This document shows, in pieces, positions 32,264 to 43,895 of a stretch of DNA of 64,000 nucleotides (position 1 is the first letter of the stretch; the number at the start of each line of letters is the position of its first letter). Location of the stretch: assembly GCA_023548195.1 (NCBI GenBank), contig JAJHZJ010000268.1:2176215-2240214 (forward strand), given 5' to 3'. Under the pieces are notes generated by a model. The model did not search any database. It was not told the DNA's origin and worked only from the letters and a program-made list of their open reading frames with translations. Made by a program: the position numbers and the translations under genes. Origin of the DNA: Bettongia penicillata ogilbyi. Its lineage: Eukaryota > Chordata > Mammalia > Diprotodontia > Potoroidae.

Positions 32264-32955
32264 TACATATAATGCATATAGATGGATATACATATATATA
32301 CAATATTTATACTATCATACTCTGGATAAGAAAAAAGATGTAAAATAAAGATAAAATTAGTGTCCATCACACGTACAAAAATATTTATTGCAGCTCTTTT
32401 CAAGAACTGGAAATTGAGGGGATGCCTATCAATTGGGGAATGACTGAACAAGTTGTGGTATATGAATGCAATGGAATACTGTTGTGCTATAAAAAATGAT
32501 GAACAGGAAGACTTCAGAGAGGCCTGGAAAGGCTTATATGAACTGATGTTAAATGAAAGGAGTAGAGCTGGGAGAAAACTTGTATACAGTAACAACTACA
32601 GTGTTTGAGGATTTATTTTTGGTAGATTTAGCCCTTCACAACAATGCAAGGACCTGAAACATTCCCAAAGGACTCGAGGCAAAATGCCCTACACCTCCAG
32701 AGAAAGAACAATGGAACTGGAATGCAGTTTCTCTTATGCTTTGTTTTGGTTTGTTTTTTTTTTCATGGTTTCTCCCATTCTTTTAATTCTTCTATGCAAC
32801 ATGACTAATGTGCAAATGTGTTTAATAAGAATGTATGTGTAGAACCCTTATAAGACTGCATTCCCTCTTGGGTAGGGAAAGAGGAGGGAGGGGGAGAAAA
32901 TCTAACTTATGGAAGTGATTGTAGAAAACTGAAAACAAATTAATAATTTTAAAAA
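31882..32955 (+). mobile_element. L1 3' region, marsupial family, about 1 kb
   Basis: The left part reads AAGCTATCAATAACCAAATT and GAGAAATGTACACTAAAAGC. After an (AC)n run it continues GCAGCTCTTTTCAAGAACTG, GGATGCCTATCAATTGGGGA, TGTGCTATAAAAAATGATGA and CTACACCTCCAGAGAAAGAA, to a G-rich then A-rich end. This is the order of marsupial L1 3' sequence. No intact ORF2 is present. Confidence 0.7.
32229..32258 (+). repeat. (AC)n microsatellite inside the L1 remnant
   Basis: About 15 AC units, then TCACATACATAT. Confidence 0.9.
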
Positions 32956-32979
32956 ATTAAAATTTAATTTAAAAAATTA

Positions 32980-33350
32980 GTGTCCCTTAATTGTGAAATA
33001 GCTTAACAAAATATAATATGAATCTAATAGAATAGTATTGTGTCATGAGAAATGATGCATAGGAAGAATTCAAAGAAACAAGGGAGAACTTGTATGAACT
33101 GATGTAGAGCATAGAATATAGAACCAAAAGAACATAAACAATATCTCTGATAACAAAAGAGAGAGCAACAGTAAAATGGTGCCAGACTCAAGTTAATTGT
33201 AATGACTAGTTTTGGTCCCATTAAAAAGAATCTCTCAGTAGAGAACTGAGAAAATAAAGTACAGAATTATATATATATATATATATATATTTAGAAATGG
33301 TCGTTTCATTGTTTGATTTCCTCAAATTTTTCTATGTTATTAGAGGGGGT
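32980..33350 (+). mobile_element. Second L1 3' end, different subfamily
   Basis: AATAGAATAGTATTGTGTCA, GAGAAATGATGCATAGGAAG, AACTTGTATGAACTGATGTA and GAACCAAAAGAACATAAACA. It lies directly after another L1 tail in the same orientation, with a (TA)n run at 33268-33291. Confidence 0.55.
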
Positions 33351-33844
33351 ACTAATTAAGGGAAAACAGAAGAAAAATCAGTGGGGCATATAATATGTTA
33401 CAAATCATACAAGGTGATAGATATATGGATAACAATGTCTTAGCATGAGAAGGTGAAGATGGATAGTGACCTGGATTGCCATACATTGATGAAATTCCAA
33501 GTCCATCAAAGGTTCAATTTAAGTTCACAGAAATATAATCTTTATAAAATTTTCTCACATTTAATTATTCCAAGGTGTTTTTTATTGTATTTCCTAGAGA
33601 TCTGAAACCTCTTAAGAGGGAAAATAAATTGAGAGACAGCGGTACTATTAATATAAAGGTAATTTAAAGGATGAATAACTGGTGTTTATATATAGGATTT
33701 TATGGGTTTTTAAAATTGTCTTTTGTCTTTACATCTTGTTTACCTTTTAATATATCTTCCCTTAGTTCCTATCCATAAGCCATTACTTCCAAAAAGGAAA
33801 AGGTTAATAAATAGTTACAGATAGGCTTTGACATTTACTGAGTA
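33351..33844. other. Gene-free stretch, nothing recognised
   Basis: A/T-rich sequence without a clear repeat or coding frame. Confidence 0.4.
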
Positions 33845-34170
33845 TTTTACACACATGAACTCATTTGATTCTTACAATTTCTCTGTGATGTATGTATTAC
33901 TGTATAATCATCCCCCTTTACAGATAAAGAAACTGAGGGTCATAGAGGTAAGTTGATCAATGGACAAGCAAACAGTAGGAATAAGAGGCAGAATTTGGAC
34001 TTTGATCATAGGGTCATAGATTTTGAGCTGGTAGAGACCTTTGAGGTCACCAAGGCTGATTCTTTAACTTTATAGCTCAGGAAGCTGAAGTCCAGAGAAG
34101 TCCAGTGACTTGCCCAAAATTACAGTTATTATTTAAATATCTGAGCAGAGATTTAAATCCAGGTGTTCCT
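33845..34170 (-). mobile_element. Two adjacent MIR-type SINEs
   Basis: First copy 33845-34005 (CTCATTTGATTCTTACAATT, ACAGATAAAGAAACTGAGGG). Second copy 34006-34170 (GGGTCATAGATTTTGAGCTG, CAGTGACTTGCCCAAAATTA, TTTAAATCCAGGTGTTCC). Confidence 0.65.
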
Positions 34171-34192
34171 TACTACATACCAAGTACATATG

Positions 34193-34720
34193 TAATGGGA
34201 GTTAAAAATCTTCCGGCCTATTAAGGGAAGCTTGATTAGGGGAGGCTTGTTTTGTAGGGAGGCCCACACATTTTGTTGATTGCTAATGAGGCACTGGGTC
34301 AGGAGGGTTATGTCCTCAGGCTCTGAAAAGTGTGTATATACTCTGAGGTGAGGTTTTGCTTTGGGGCTTACTCATTGGAAATGTTCGTTTGGCTGGAGGA
34401 GACTTTGGGTAGCTCACACCTCCCCCTCTTTGAAAACTCAGGTATTCATGCTTCTGTCTCTGGTAACTATGTATGTATGTAATGGTCAGACATTTAGATT
34501 TGTCTGTTGATCTGTGATACAGGTATTGTTTATGGTCAGACAGTTAGAAATCCTGTCTGTTGGTTTTTATTTCTCTGATTATATTTTTTCTGTCTTGAAT
34601 ATAATTTAAACAAATTATTAACCCTCAAAAGTTGCTTTTCTTTTAAAAATCCTATCTAAGAATCTATATAGCAGGGCCTCCTGTGTGTACTGGGGTGCTT
34701 TCTGATATAGTGGGCCAACT
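34193..34720 (+). mobile_element. Candidate solo LTR of an endogenous retrovirus
   Basis: Starts TGTAATGGGAGTTAAAAATC. It contains a TATA-like GTGTATATACTCTG at about 34330, a GGGGCTTACTCATTGG stretch, a degenerate poly(A)-signal-like TTGAATATAATTT and T-rich sequence downstream. No gag, pol or env frames lie beside it. Flanking duplication is not clear, so the right end and the class are uncertain. Confidence 0.4.
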
Positions 34721-34829
34721 TCTCTACCACTCTACCTTTCCTCTGTTCTGATTTCACACGTTGCACTCATGCTATTCTAAAAGGCTGCAGAATATAGAAA
34801 GCATAGTTTTAATTAGTAGGAAGTATATT

Positions 34830-35000
34830 ACCCTAATAATTAGGAAACTGGAGCTCTTATCCGTATTCTATCATTATTAGCTCATTATTTGATTTTGGGT
34901 AAGTTACATAGTAGTAGCAATGATGATGATAGTAGCGACAACAACTGTACAATCTTGGGTAAATCTCTTGGTAATAATAGCAATAACAACTACAGTAATG
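34830..35000 (+). mobile_element. MIR-type SINE fragments
   Basis: TTTGATTTTGGGTAAGTTAC is repeated in form as CTTGGGTAAATCTCTTGGTA, with ATGATGATGATAGTAG-type runs between. Confidence 0.45.
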
Positions 35001-35029
35001 ATAAAAATTTTATTCCTGTTATGAATTAA

Positions 35030-35365
35030 GATTAATAAGTGCCTGTGGGATAGGCTTCACAAATAGTATTTTCCCCATTTTATTTTTTTTTACTTATTAT
35101 TAATTTATTTGTTTTTAGTTTTCTACAATCACTTCCCTAAATCTTAGATTTTCTCCCCTTTCCTCTCCTCTCCCTCACCAAGATGATGTGCAATCTTATA
35201 AGTGTTCTACACATACATTCTTATTAAACTACTGTCCCCATTTTGGAGACTAAGAAACACTGAGCCTGAGAGTTTAAGGGACTAGCCCAAAGTCACATAG
35301 CTGGTTAAATATCAATGTTCACATTCATACTCAAGTGTCCTGACTCCCGATGCTGCCTTCTTTTT
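35030..35365 (-). mobile_element. MIR-type SINE split by an L1 tail
   Basis: The left arm ends TAGTATTTTCCCCATTTT and the right arm resumes GTCCCCATTTTGGAGACTAA, AGCCTGAGAG, GCCCAAAGTCACATAGCTGG, GTCCTGACTCCCGATGCTGC. Confidence 0.6.
35082..35235 (-). mobile_element. Short L1 3' end nested in the MIR
   Basis: Reads as the reverse of an L1 tail (TTTTCTACAATCACTTCC, TCTCCTCTCCCTCACC, CTACACATACATTCTTATTA). It is flanked by CCCCATTTT at 35073-35081 and 35236-35244, a 9-bp target duplication. Confidence 0.7.
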
Positions 35366-36369
35366 GTGCCAATAACTGACATTTCACTTAATCTCTTAAC
35401 TGTCCATTGGTAATAATAATCTCTTCATTATCTTAATCTGAAGACCCTCATAAAGATGCGCTAGTGTGTGGAAAGACTTTAAAAAATCTAAAAATCTATA
35501 TTAGTATTAGGTATATGTAGTATTTAAAGTTGGCCTGGACTTTAAATATCAATGAGATTTCCCCCATCATATTGCAGATTAAGAAACAGTGTCCTCTAAG
35601 AAGTCTCCCACATAATAACAGCTGTTCCTCAACCCCGTGTCCTTTGACTTCATATATAGTTCCCATTTTATTGTATCTCAGTTACATCTATTGTTAGGGC
35701 AATCAAAATCATAACCTTAAGCTAATTCTGTGAGAGCCTCAAATTAAGATTGCTAATAAGATAACAGAGAGAGCTGAGGAAGGTTACAGGATTCAAGATT
35801 TGCTGAAAGGTGATGAGAAGGGCCTAACTGAAACCAGGAAGAAACCTGGAGAGAATTCATTCTTAATCCCATTTTATCATTCTCTTTCTTCCTAAAGGGG
35901 AGCTAACAGATTTAATGACTCTGGTTCTTTCTCCATTCTACCAGTCTCTTTTAGGTTCCAAATCCCTTTTTATCAGTAATTCTTATAAATTAACTTTTTT
36001 TTTTACTCTGAGTCATAATCTTTCTCATTTGCATTAGCTTTTTTTTTTCCTAGACTCATCCCAATGAACTCCCACTTAAGGGACATGAAATAATGAAGCT
36101 TGTTACCAAGCACAGTATTGCAATGTGACAATTTAGGGCAAGAAAAAAAAAGAGCATCAGATCCGACAAATTCCAAGGGAAATTTAGGGCAGCAGAGCTA
36201 CCCTACAAGAATGGAGGAGGTAATTAGGAATGAAAACCTCTTCTGTGAAAAGCACCATGGTATTACATACAATTAGCAGTCATTAGAGCGTCAGTGTGAC
36301 CAAAGGTGGAACATGTACATCCCTCATGGCTCTTTCTAGTCACTGACCAAATCATTTTCTCAGCTCTCT
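35366..36369. other. Gene-free stretch, nothing clear
   Basis: Possible decayed SINE pieces (CACTTAATCTCTTAACTGTC at about 35385). T-runs near 35996 and 36040. No gene seen. Confidence 0.35.
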
Positions 36370-36675
36370 GTGTAGTGTAAAGGAATACTATGGAGCCAGA
36401 GGACCTGGGTTCAAACTCTGGTAGTTACTACCTATGTGACCTTATTCTAGAAGCTTAGCCTCATTGATCTCAGCTTACAGATTTATAAGATGGTTAGACA
36501 TGATGATAATCTTTGAGGTCATTTCCAGCTCTAACATTCATGATTTAATATTAACGCTGAAAGCTGAAGCCTAATGATTTGTCCCAAAGTCCCTTACCTC
36601 CTAAGTGGCATACTTCAGAACTGTAGCTTAGGTCTTTTTTTTTTTCCAAATCAGTGTTTTTTCACCAGGCCACAC
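36370..36675. mobile_element. MIR pair in opposite orientation
   Basis: Plus copy 36370-36550 (AGGACCTGGGTTCAAACTCT, TTGAGGTCATTTCCAGCTCT). Minus copy 36555-36675 (GATTTGTCCCAAAGTCCCTT). Confidence 0.55.
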
Positions 36676-36894
36676 AACCCTGGAGAGATAAAATGTTGAC
36701 AAACTGGGGGAGTTGCACTGGGTACAGATCCATTTATTGATCAAGACTAAGCAACTGTCACCTCAGATATTACTATCCATTGATTTTTGGTTCCAAGATA
36801 TATGAATGGAGGCTACGATCAGGTAAGTATATATAATTGAAGGCAAAAATGACAAGAGGGGACACCATCTTCCTATATGTTCTAGGAAAAAAAA

Positions 36895-37050
36895 GTCAGA
36901 AGACATTGGTTCTAATTGTGGCTCAGTGGCTAACTAGTGTGATACTAGAAAAATCACTTGCCTTCTCTAGTCTTATATTTTCCTTTTGAAAATGAATGTG
37001 TACGATTTGATATGGCCAGTTCCTTCCTGCTTTAATCCTGTGATTCTGTG
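36895..37050 (+). mobile_element. MIR-type SINE fragment
   Basis: TGGTTCTAATTGTGGCTCAG and AAATCACTTGCCTTCTCTAG, ending CCTGTGATTCTGTGA. Confidence 0.5.
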
Positions 37051-37140
37051 AAAAACTAAGACAGGGAAATATTGATAACAGATGGGTCAACAGCTCTAAA
37101 ACTCTCATATCGTACTCAAGATCCACTAGGCTTTAGTATT

Positions 37141-37607
37141 GTGTTCATCCTTCATTGCCAAAGAAGACCATGTCATCAGAGAAATAGTGACATGACTTGC
37201 GCTTGACTTTGTTTTGAGTGAGTGAGGGCTGTGTAAGGTCACCAGCCTCATTTCTCCTCCAGAGCCATCTGAGTCCAGTGACCAGATATTCATCAGGATG
37301 ACTGGAGATGACCCAGGATGTACTGGGAGATCTTGGTCCCTTCAGGGCAAGGTCTATTCAGGTACTCACTTAGGGTGAGGTAACACCCATTCATGGAATA
37401 GACCTGTTTAAGAAGTACTCAGGGGGTGATCCCTTTAATGAGGCAAAGAAAGATGAAGATATCAGACTGAGAGGGAAATAGCAACAGTTACTATTGATAA
37501 TCACTCTAAAGCCAAAAGGGTCGTGAAGAGAGCCTTTAGGCAGATGCCTGGTATTGTCCAATGTATGAGCTTCAGAGTTCAGTAGGTTTAAGATTTTAGG
37601 AAGCACA
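37141..37607 (-). mobile_element. RTE-derived element, copy A, ending in polypurine
   Basis: Plus strand reads GTGTTCATCCTTCATTGCCA, CTCCTCCAGAGCCATCTGAG, GATGACTGGAGATGACCCAG, GTCCCTTCAGGGCAAGGTC and ATGAGCTTCAGAGTTCAGTA. It shares the same order with 50190-50671. The 71-codon minus frame is repeat-derived. Confidence 0.7.
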
Positions 37608-37740
37608 GGGAAGGGAAGGGGAGGGAAGGGAGGGGAAGGGAAGGGAAGGGAAGGGAAGGGAAGGGAAGGGGAGGGGAGGGGAGGGGAGGGGAGAGGGGAG
37701 GGGAGGGGAGGGGGAGGGGAGGGGAGGGGAGGGAAGGAAA
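37608..37740 (+). repeat. Polypurine (GGGAA/GGGGA)n tract
   Basis: About 130 bp of uninterrupted purine in GGGAA then GGGGA units at the edge of RTE copy A. It is able in principle to form triplex DNA. Confidence 0.9.
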
Positions 37741-37924
37741 AATAAAGGAATCTAGCCAGTAAAACCCAAGCTAACTGGGCATCTTCTCGCCATCATCTAG
37801 CTATCAATCTACAATCACATGACAATCTATTACGGTTTGAAAGGGCTGTAATTTCTATTGATGGACAAATAGCCATAGTAAAAAAAAATCCCTTGAAATA
37901 CTATTTTATTTTTATTTGCGTTAG

Positions 37925-38065
37925 TCTTTCATCTTCCAATGAGATTGCAAACTCCTTAAAGACAGGGGCTAGTCATTGTGTTTCTTTGCCCCCCACAGCA
38001 TCAGTAGAGTGCTGTGTACACAGTGTATATTTAGCAAACACTTGATGAATGGATGAATGAATGAA
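37925..38065 (+). mobile_element. L2/MIR-like 3' tail
   Basis: ATTGCAAACTCCTTAAAGAC, AGGGGCTAGTCATTGTG and GATGAATGGATGAATGAATG. Confidence 0.5.
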
Positions 38066-38299
38066 CATATTCAAAACTGGTATAGAGTACCTAGTAAACA
38101 GGTATGGAATACGCTACATACAGTAGATTTCATATGTACTTTATACGCCATCATTGTTTGAATAGTTATCTATAATTATACATCTTGTCTTCAACTTATA
38201 AATTGAATATAGGAAAATCCTAAGTCCTTTGGATTTTTAGAAACTCTCTGGCCTAACCTTGTATCTTTAGCTAGAATCACATTTATAACACAGTTGAGA

Positions 38300-38750
38300 T
38301 TTCCCCCCCATGTTATTTTATTTTTTCCCAAATTTATTAATTTACTTGTTTTCAGTTTTCAACAATCACTTCCATCAGTTCCAATTTTTCTTCTCCTCCT
38401 TCTCCCCTCCCTGGCATGCAATCCTATATGGATTCTATACATACATTCCTATTAAACACATTTTCACATTAATCACGTTGCATAGAAGAATTCAAGAAGA
38501 ATTAAAATGAATGGGAGAAACTATGAGAAAAACAAAACAAAACATAACAATTCTGTGTTCTGACTTCATAATTCTTTCTCTGAATGTGGATGGTATCTTG
38601 CATCAAGCCCTTTGGAAAAGTTTTAGGTCCTTGCATTGCTGTGAAGGTCTAAGTCTATCAAAAACAGTCCTTGCACGCTGGCTGTTACTGTGTACAATGT
38701 TCTCCTGGTTCTGCTCACTTCACTCAGCATCAGTCCCCCAAATTATTTTA
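38300..38750 (-). mobile_element. L1 3' end, marsupial type
   Basis: Plus strand reads AGTTTTCAACAATCACTTCC, TCTATACATACATTCCTATT, ATCACGTTGCATAGAAGAAT and GGTTCTGCTCACTTCACTCA GCATCAGT, the reverse of the L1 3' order. It explains the two short frames at 38310 and 38511, which are not genes. Confidence 0.75.
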
Positions 38751-38864
38751 AATCCCTTTTAAGAAGAGGATCCTTTAAGCTTTCTTAGAATCTATTCTGA
38801 GATTTAGTAGCTCCCACTGACAATAATATGCCTCTAATAAAAATACCAGGCAGAGAACAATTAG

Positions 38865-39055
38865 TCAATCAGTAACCATTAGGGGCATACTACATGCTCA
38901 ATACTATGACAGTCATGGATTGAGGATAAAAGGGAAATAAATATAAAAACTGAGAATAAAAAAGGTAAGTGATTGACGCAAGGTCACACAGCAGATAAGT
39001 ATCAGAGCTGAAATTTGAAGGTAGTTACCCTAAGTCCAGTGTTCTTGCCACTGCG
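38865..39055. mobile_element. L2-like piece (+) next to MIR tail (-)
   Basis: CTACATGCTCAATACTATGA followed by GACGCAAGGTCACACAGCAG and TCCAGTGTTCTTGCCACTGC. Confidence 0.5.
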
Positions 39056-39774
39056 TACTCAGGAATCCCAAATAGGTTGACTTAGGTGTCTTCTCCATGG
39101 TCTCATCGGTTATATAAGTAGAAGAATAGGGAGTCAAACCCAAGTATTCAGACTCCTAATTTAGTTCATCTTCCATTACCATTCTGATCCTAGTTTTGAA
39201 TTATTCCCTGGTCTCCTCTTTAGCTCCCCATGTCTGATTTTCTAACCCTTGATTCATTTTTTGCACTTCTCTAAACATCCTCCATGTTATCTAACTGTGG
39301 AGCCCAGAATTGGGAATGTATAATCGTAAGAGTCTGACCAGAGCTGATTATTCTGGAACAATTACTTCATGGTTCCTGAAGGACATGTCTCCTATTATGA
39401 GACTTGCTTTTTGAAAGTAGAGAACTATGTGACTGAATCGAGGTCAGTTTGTTATCCACTCTGACCCCTCTATCTTTTTCTTGCATACTTGCCTATAGTC
39501 AGTCTTTCCTTATCATACACTATTACAGTTTGTTTTTGTTTCCCAGATGAACTGCCGTATCCTTACGAATTCTGTTTCCTTTGGATCAATTTTCTACTTA
39601 AGTCACTTTGAACGATGATTCTTAAATTAAAGAACCATCGTCTGAAAGTCTTTCCCAAGTGCTTTATTGAATGAGGTCTGATGATAGGCATTGCATGTAC
39701 AAAACAATTCACTTACTGCATACATCCTCCAACTCTGCCCTTTAACTTACAAGTTATTGTAAAAATAGCTCAGG
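39056..39774. other. Gene-free stretch, unidentified
   Basis: May include decayed LINE sequence (about 39180-39650) but no decisive motif. No gene is seen. Confidence 0.35.
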
Positions 39775-40112
39775 ATAGTAGAGGAATGACTAAGAGTTAG
39801 AAATTCTGCAGAGTTCTGACTGTCACACACAGGCATGTGAACTTTATTAAGTGACTTGATTTCTCCTGACCTCATTTTCTTTTTCTGTAAAATAAGGTGT
39901 TCAGACTAGATTTTTTAAAGTTGTCATCTTGCTCTAGTATTTTATGTCTGTGAAATTTCCTATAGGAAAATAGATTTTAAACTAGAAGGGACCTTAACTC
40001 CTCTTAATGTGACAGAATGAAACAGAGATCCCAAGAGATTAAGTGATTGGGCATGTTCACATAGCTAGTGAGCAGTAGAGATGGTATTCGTACCTAGCTC
40101 TGGACTTCATAA
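39775..40112. mobile_element. MIR (+) and MIR (-) neighbours
   Basis: Plus 39775-39955 (TTAAGTGACTTGATTTCTCC, TTTTCTTTTTCTGTAAAATA). Minus 39965-40112 (AGATTTTAAACTAGAAGGGA, TTCACATAGCTAGTGAGCAG). Confidence 0.55.
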
Positions 40113-40362
40113 AGCAGCTAGGTGGCGCAAGGGATAGAATTCTGGGACTGAGGTTGGGAAGATTCAATTTTGTCAGTGCAAATATGACCTCAGGCACTTA
40201 CTAGCTTCATGTGATTGCGGACAAGTTGCTTAATCCTGTTTTCCTCAGTTTCCTCATCTGTACAATGAGCCGGAGAAAGAAATGGCAAGCCACTCCAGAA
40301 CACAAGAAAACCTCAAATGGAGCCGCGGAGAGCTGGACTTGACTGAAAAATGACTTAACAGT
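40113..40362 (+). mobile_element. Marsupial tRNA/CORE SINE, near full length
   Basis: GCAGCTAGGTGGCGCAAGGG, CCTCAGTTTCCTCATCTGTA, AAAGAAATGGCAAGCCACTC and TCAAATGGAGCCGCGGAGAG to GACTGAAAAATGACTTAACA. The remaining CpGs suggest it is fairly young. Confidence 0.85.
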
Positions 40363-42317
40363 AATTTGGGACTTCAAGTATCTTTTTAATTTGTTCTTTT
40401 TCCAGTTTTTTAGGACACATTAAAGTGTCCTAAAAGGATATTCTATTACTGTCATTGATTCACTAGTTCTATTCTTATGTCAATTAGACTGATAAAACTC
40501 AGTTATTATGCAAGTATACTGATCATAGTCTAGACTCTTCTGTTACCCTGGAGAATTTTCTTGATTTTTCTCCTTCTGAATTATTATTTTCTCTTAGACT
40601 TAGGAAGATGATTCATAGAAATAGAGAACATCAGAGAAGTTTCTGACGATCTTTGTCATGAGAGAGTAACTGCCCCTCCCAATAATCCCATCTTGACTTT
40701 GAATAGGTTCTACTTTGGCAACAAATGGGGCAAAATTTTTTGCAAGGGGACACAGGAGAAAGGAATATTGCATGTGGCACTAACATCTTTTCATTTTGTC
40801 TCTTCCTTCTGCTGTACAGAAGACTTCCAGGACAGAGACTATAGTGACTTCTGCCCAGAACTAACATGAAAAAAGTGAGCATACCACTGTCTAAGTCTGA
40901 AGCTGAGATGATGTTCAAAAGCTGCAGGAAGAAAGTTTCGGGGTCTGAGATTACCAGTTATTGTGAATTCCACTGGGTTGAGTCTATGATGTGTAGGAGA
41001 AACCCCTCGCCTTCTTTACTGATGAGTTGTTTGGGTTTTTTTTCCATGTTATTAGTTCATAATCTTGACGCATAGAGTGAACACTCCTCTCTGCATTGCT
41101 TCTCCATATGGGTAGTTGGGATACTTACTTCATTAGCTAGTGGAGAGATCTGGGAAGGCAATGGGAGAGGGATTAGGAAATAGTCTTACCTAGAACCAGT
41201 CCCCATGACATTTCCTGGTCATTTCTAGATCATGATTCTGGGTGTGTACCCCTATGCCCTATCCTCCGCTTTCTAGTTCCTTTATTTCTTGAATTCCTTC
41301 TGTTAGAATAGAAGCTCTTTGAGGGTAGAAAATTTCTTCCTTGTTTGTATTTAGATCTCTGGAATTTTTCTCAGTGCTTGATATCTAGGAAGAGCTTGAT
41401 CGTTAATCATCATTAATTTCTGGAAGCACATATTTCCATGGAGCATTTAGTTTTCCTTTTCCCCACTTTGTTCTATGTACAATAAACTATAATTTTAGCA
41501 TGTCAATTAAGTCTTTGGCTCTATGGGTACAGTAGGAAGTAAATTGAAACAGAAGGGATACACGCAATAGAGTGGGTGCTCTGAACTACATACAGTCCAG
41601 ATTTCATATTTTAATAGTTTTTGCAATATTCCATTTCATCCCATTCCTTCAGGTTAAATTCAGACTTGGCCACTAGTGTTTACTCCTCCAAGCTATTGCA
41701 TTACCTAATTGATACATAGTTTCCGCAGGGGGTAGCAGCTTGGGTGTTTTCAAAATGAGTGCCCTCTAGTGACCAGAAGGGACACCATCATCGACTTTCA
41801 GGGTAGGGCTATTTGGGCCGTATGCTATTGAGTTAATGTCAAGGCTGGGAAGGGCACCACCTGATGAACAATTTATATCTTGCATCTCCTTATTGGATAA
41901 AAATACAATGGCTGTTTTTTTTTTCAGTACTAAAAGAAGGAACTTAGCCTTAAATCAAAGGACCTTGGATGGAGGTTAATGTTATACTTCATATCTCTTT
42001 TTTCAAGATATTGTGAAGTGATTAGGTAGACCCTTTTCATCTACTATTTTTTTTCCTTTCTTGGTATAGAGAATAAATGTAGAACTCTGGCCTACTTGTT
42101 CATCCTACACGGTATTCCATCTCTCATTTCCATGATTCTGTATAGGTTGGGTCCTCTACCCGGAATTTTCTTCTTCCTAAATTCTGCTTTTTGGAATCTT
42201 TAGGGCCATCGAGGAGACCATTCCTCATTTTGGTCACCCTTCTATTAAAAAAAATTTTCCACCTATTAAAAATTACACATACACACATGTATATACATGT
42301 GTGTTTATATGTTTCTA
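40363..42317. other. Gene-free stretch with one L2-like tail
   Basis: An L2-like tail at about 41305-41400 (AGAATAGAAGCTCTTTGAGG). The rest is unrecognised. Paired short frames at 40631-41075 on both strands have no domain. A TG/CA microsatellite starts at about 42276. Confidence 0.4.
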
Positions 42318-42502
42318 TATCTTCAAATCTGGCCTCAGACATTTTACTAGCTATATGACCCTGGACAAGTCACTTAACCTTGATTGCCTCAGTTTTGTCA
42401 TCTATAAAATGAGCTGGGGAAAGAAAATGACAAGCTATACCAGCCTCTTTGCCAAATGGGGTGACAAAGAGTCAGGTACAACTGAAACAACTGAACAGCA
42501 AT
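42318..42502 (+). mobile_element. Marsupial tRNA/CORE SINE, 5'-truncated
   Basis: AAATCTGGCCTCAGACATTT, GACCCTGGACAAGTCACTTA, GAGCTGGGGAAAGAAAATGA and GACAAAGAGTCAGGTACAAC. It sits between two ACATA/TATG microsatellite stretches (about 42276-42312 and 42505-42555). Confidence 0.8.
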
Positions 42503-42589
42503 TATATCCACACATACATACACAGACATATATGCATATATGTATGTATGTATTATTTGTACTTATTACCTGTGTACATGCTGTTTTCC

Positions 42590-42690
42590 CCAGCAGAATG
42601 TAAAGTCTTTGAGAACAGGAATATTTTGTTTTTGTCTTTATATATCTAAAACCTAGCTCAGTTCCTGGCGCATAATAGGTAAATAAGTAA
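42590..42690 (+). mobile_element. L2-like 3' tail
   Basis: CAGAATGTAAAGTCTTTGAG, AACAGGAATATTTTG and TGGCGCATAATAGG. Confidence 0.5.
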
Positions 42691-43709
42691 CCAAATCAAA
42701 TTGACAATTTCTCTTAAAAAATACAGAAAGCATCTGTACTGTTTTCTCATCTCTAGAAATCTTTCTCTTTTCCCAGTAATTATAGTCCTTATGAAGGATA
42801 CATATTCTGTGGCCTTTTGGATCCCTAATGCAGATTGCTAGCTAAAAATTAAATGTGTATCTGAGCAGGAAGTATATGTTCGTAACATCTCCCTAGAAGA
42901 CCGGATAAAGAAAGTATTTACTTCCCTTTGTGTTGTGCAGGCATCAATTAGGAGGTGTAGCCATGGGAAAAAGTACAGGATGTTTGCACTTTAAATCTAG
43001 TAAGCACACCTTGTAACTAGAGCAGTGAGTTGTTGGAAAAAGACAACTCACTCACTAAAACGATGAATCTCTCTTTCCTAAAGTCAGCCCTTGCTTTCCC
43101 TATGTAGCGTTGATATGGAAACAACCAGACAGTTGTGTTTACTGCTTATGAATCTGGCTGTCAAAATGCTAGACATGACTACAAAAGAATTCCCTCTGAG
43201 GGCCAATAGCTGAGCCTCGAAAAGTTATTAAGATGAACACTAATTGTTTCTCTTAAGAAACAATATGCTCAGGTAAGGCTAGCAGTAAGAAAGACTAAAA
43301 CAAAAAACAGCTAAATTCTATTTTCATAATTCAGGGACCATTAAGGAAAAACTAGGGAAATCACACCTTCTCTGCCTCTGTTCATTAGAGAAATAAAATA
43401 ATAACATTGCCTCTAAATAATTCTTGTCTCTTACTATATTCTAGGGTTTGCAAGGATAAAGTTGTATCAGTTATCAGTGTCTTTATGTGCCCTTTTAAAA
43501 TTGATGCTCCATGCACCAGATCTTCCACGGAACACCAAAGACATAGAAGACATGGTCCTTGTTCCCAGGGAGTTGAAAGTCTAGATGGTCCCATCTCCTT
43601 CTCTCTCTCCCTCCTTCCTTTATCACAAAATATGTATTAATTGTCTACTAAGTGTAACATACAACACCTATTTGAATTGATTCTAACTGAATCTAAGTAA
43701 GATACATAT
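42691..43709. other. Gene-free stretch, unidentified
   Basis: One L2-like piece (about 43540-43590, TCCTTGTTCCCAGGGAGTTG). Overlapping frames at 43385-43640 on opposite strands are not supported as genes. Confidence 0.35.
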
Positions 43710-43895
43710 TGGTTTAGACTCCCACAAACTCTACTAGCTGGGTGACCCTGGGCAAGTCACTTAACCCCTTTTTGCTTCAGTTTCCTCATTTGTAAAATGA
43801 GGATGATTATAATAGCACTTATCCCCCAGGGTTGTTGTGAGGATCCAATGAGATAATAAGTGTGATAACATAGTATATAAAGGTTGGTTGCTGCT
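43710..43895 (+). mobile_element. MIR-type SINE
   Basis: GACCCTGGGCAAGTCACTTA, CTTCAGTTTCCTCATTTGTA and AGGGTTGTTGTGAGGATCCA. Confidence 0.75.

Noticed and set aside
37608..37740. Tandem array considered as a CRISPR or satellite
   Set aside because: It is a 5-bp simple repeat without spacers, and the host is a mammal.
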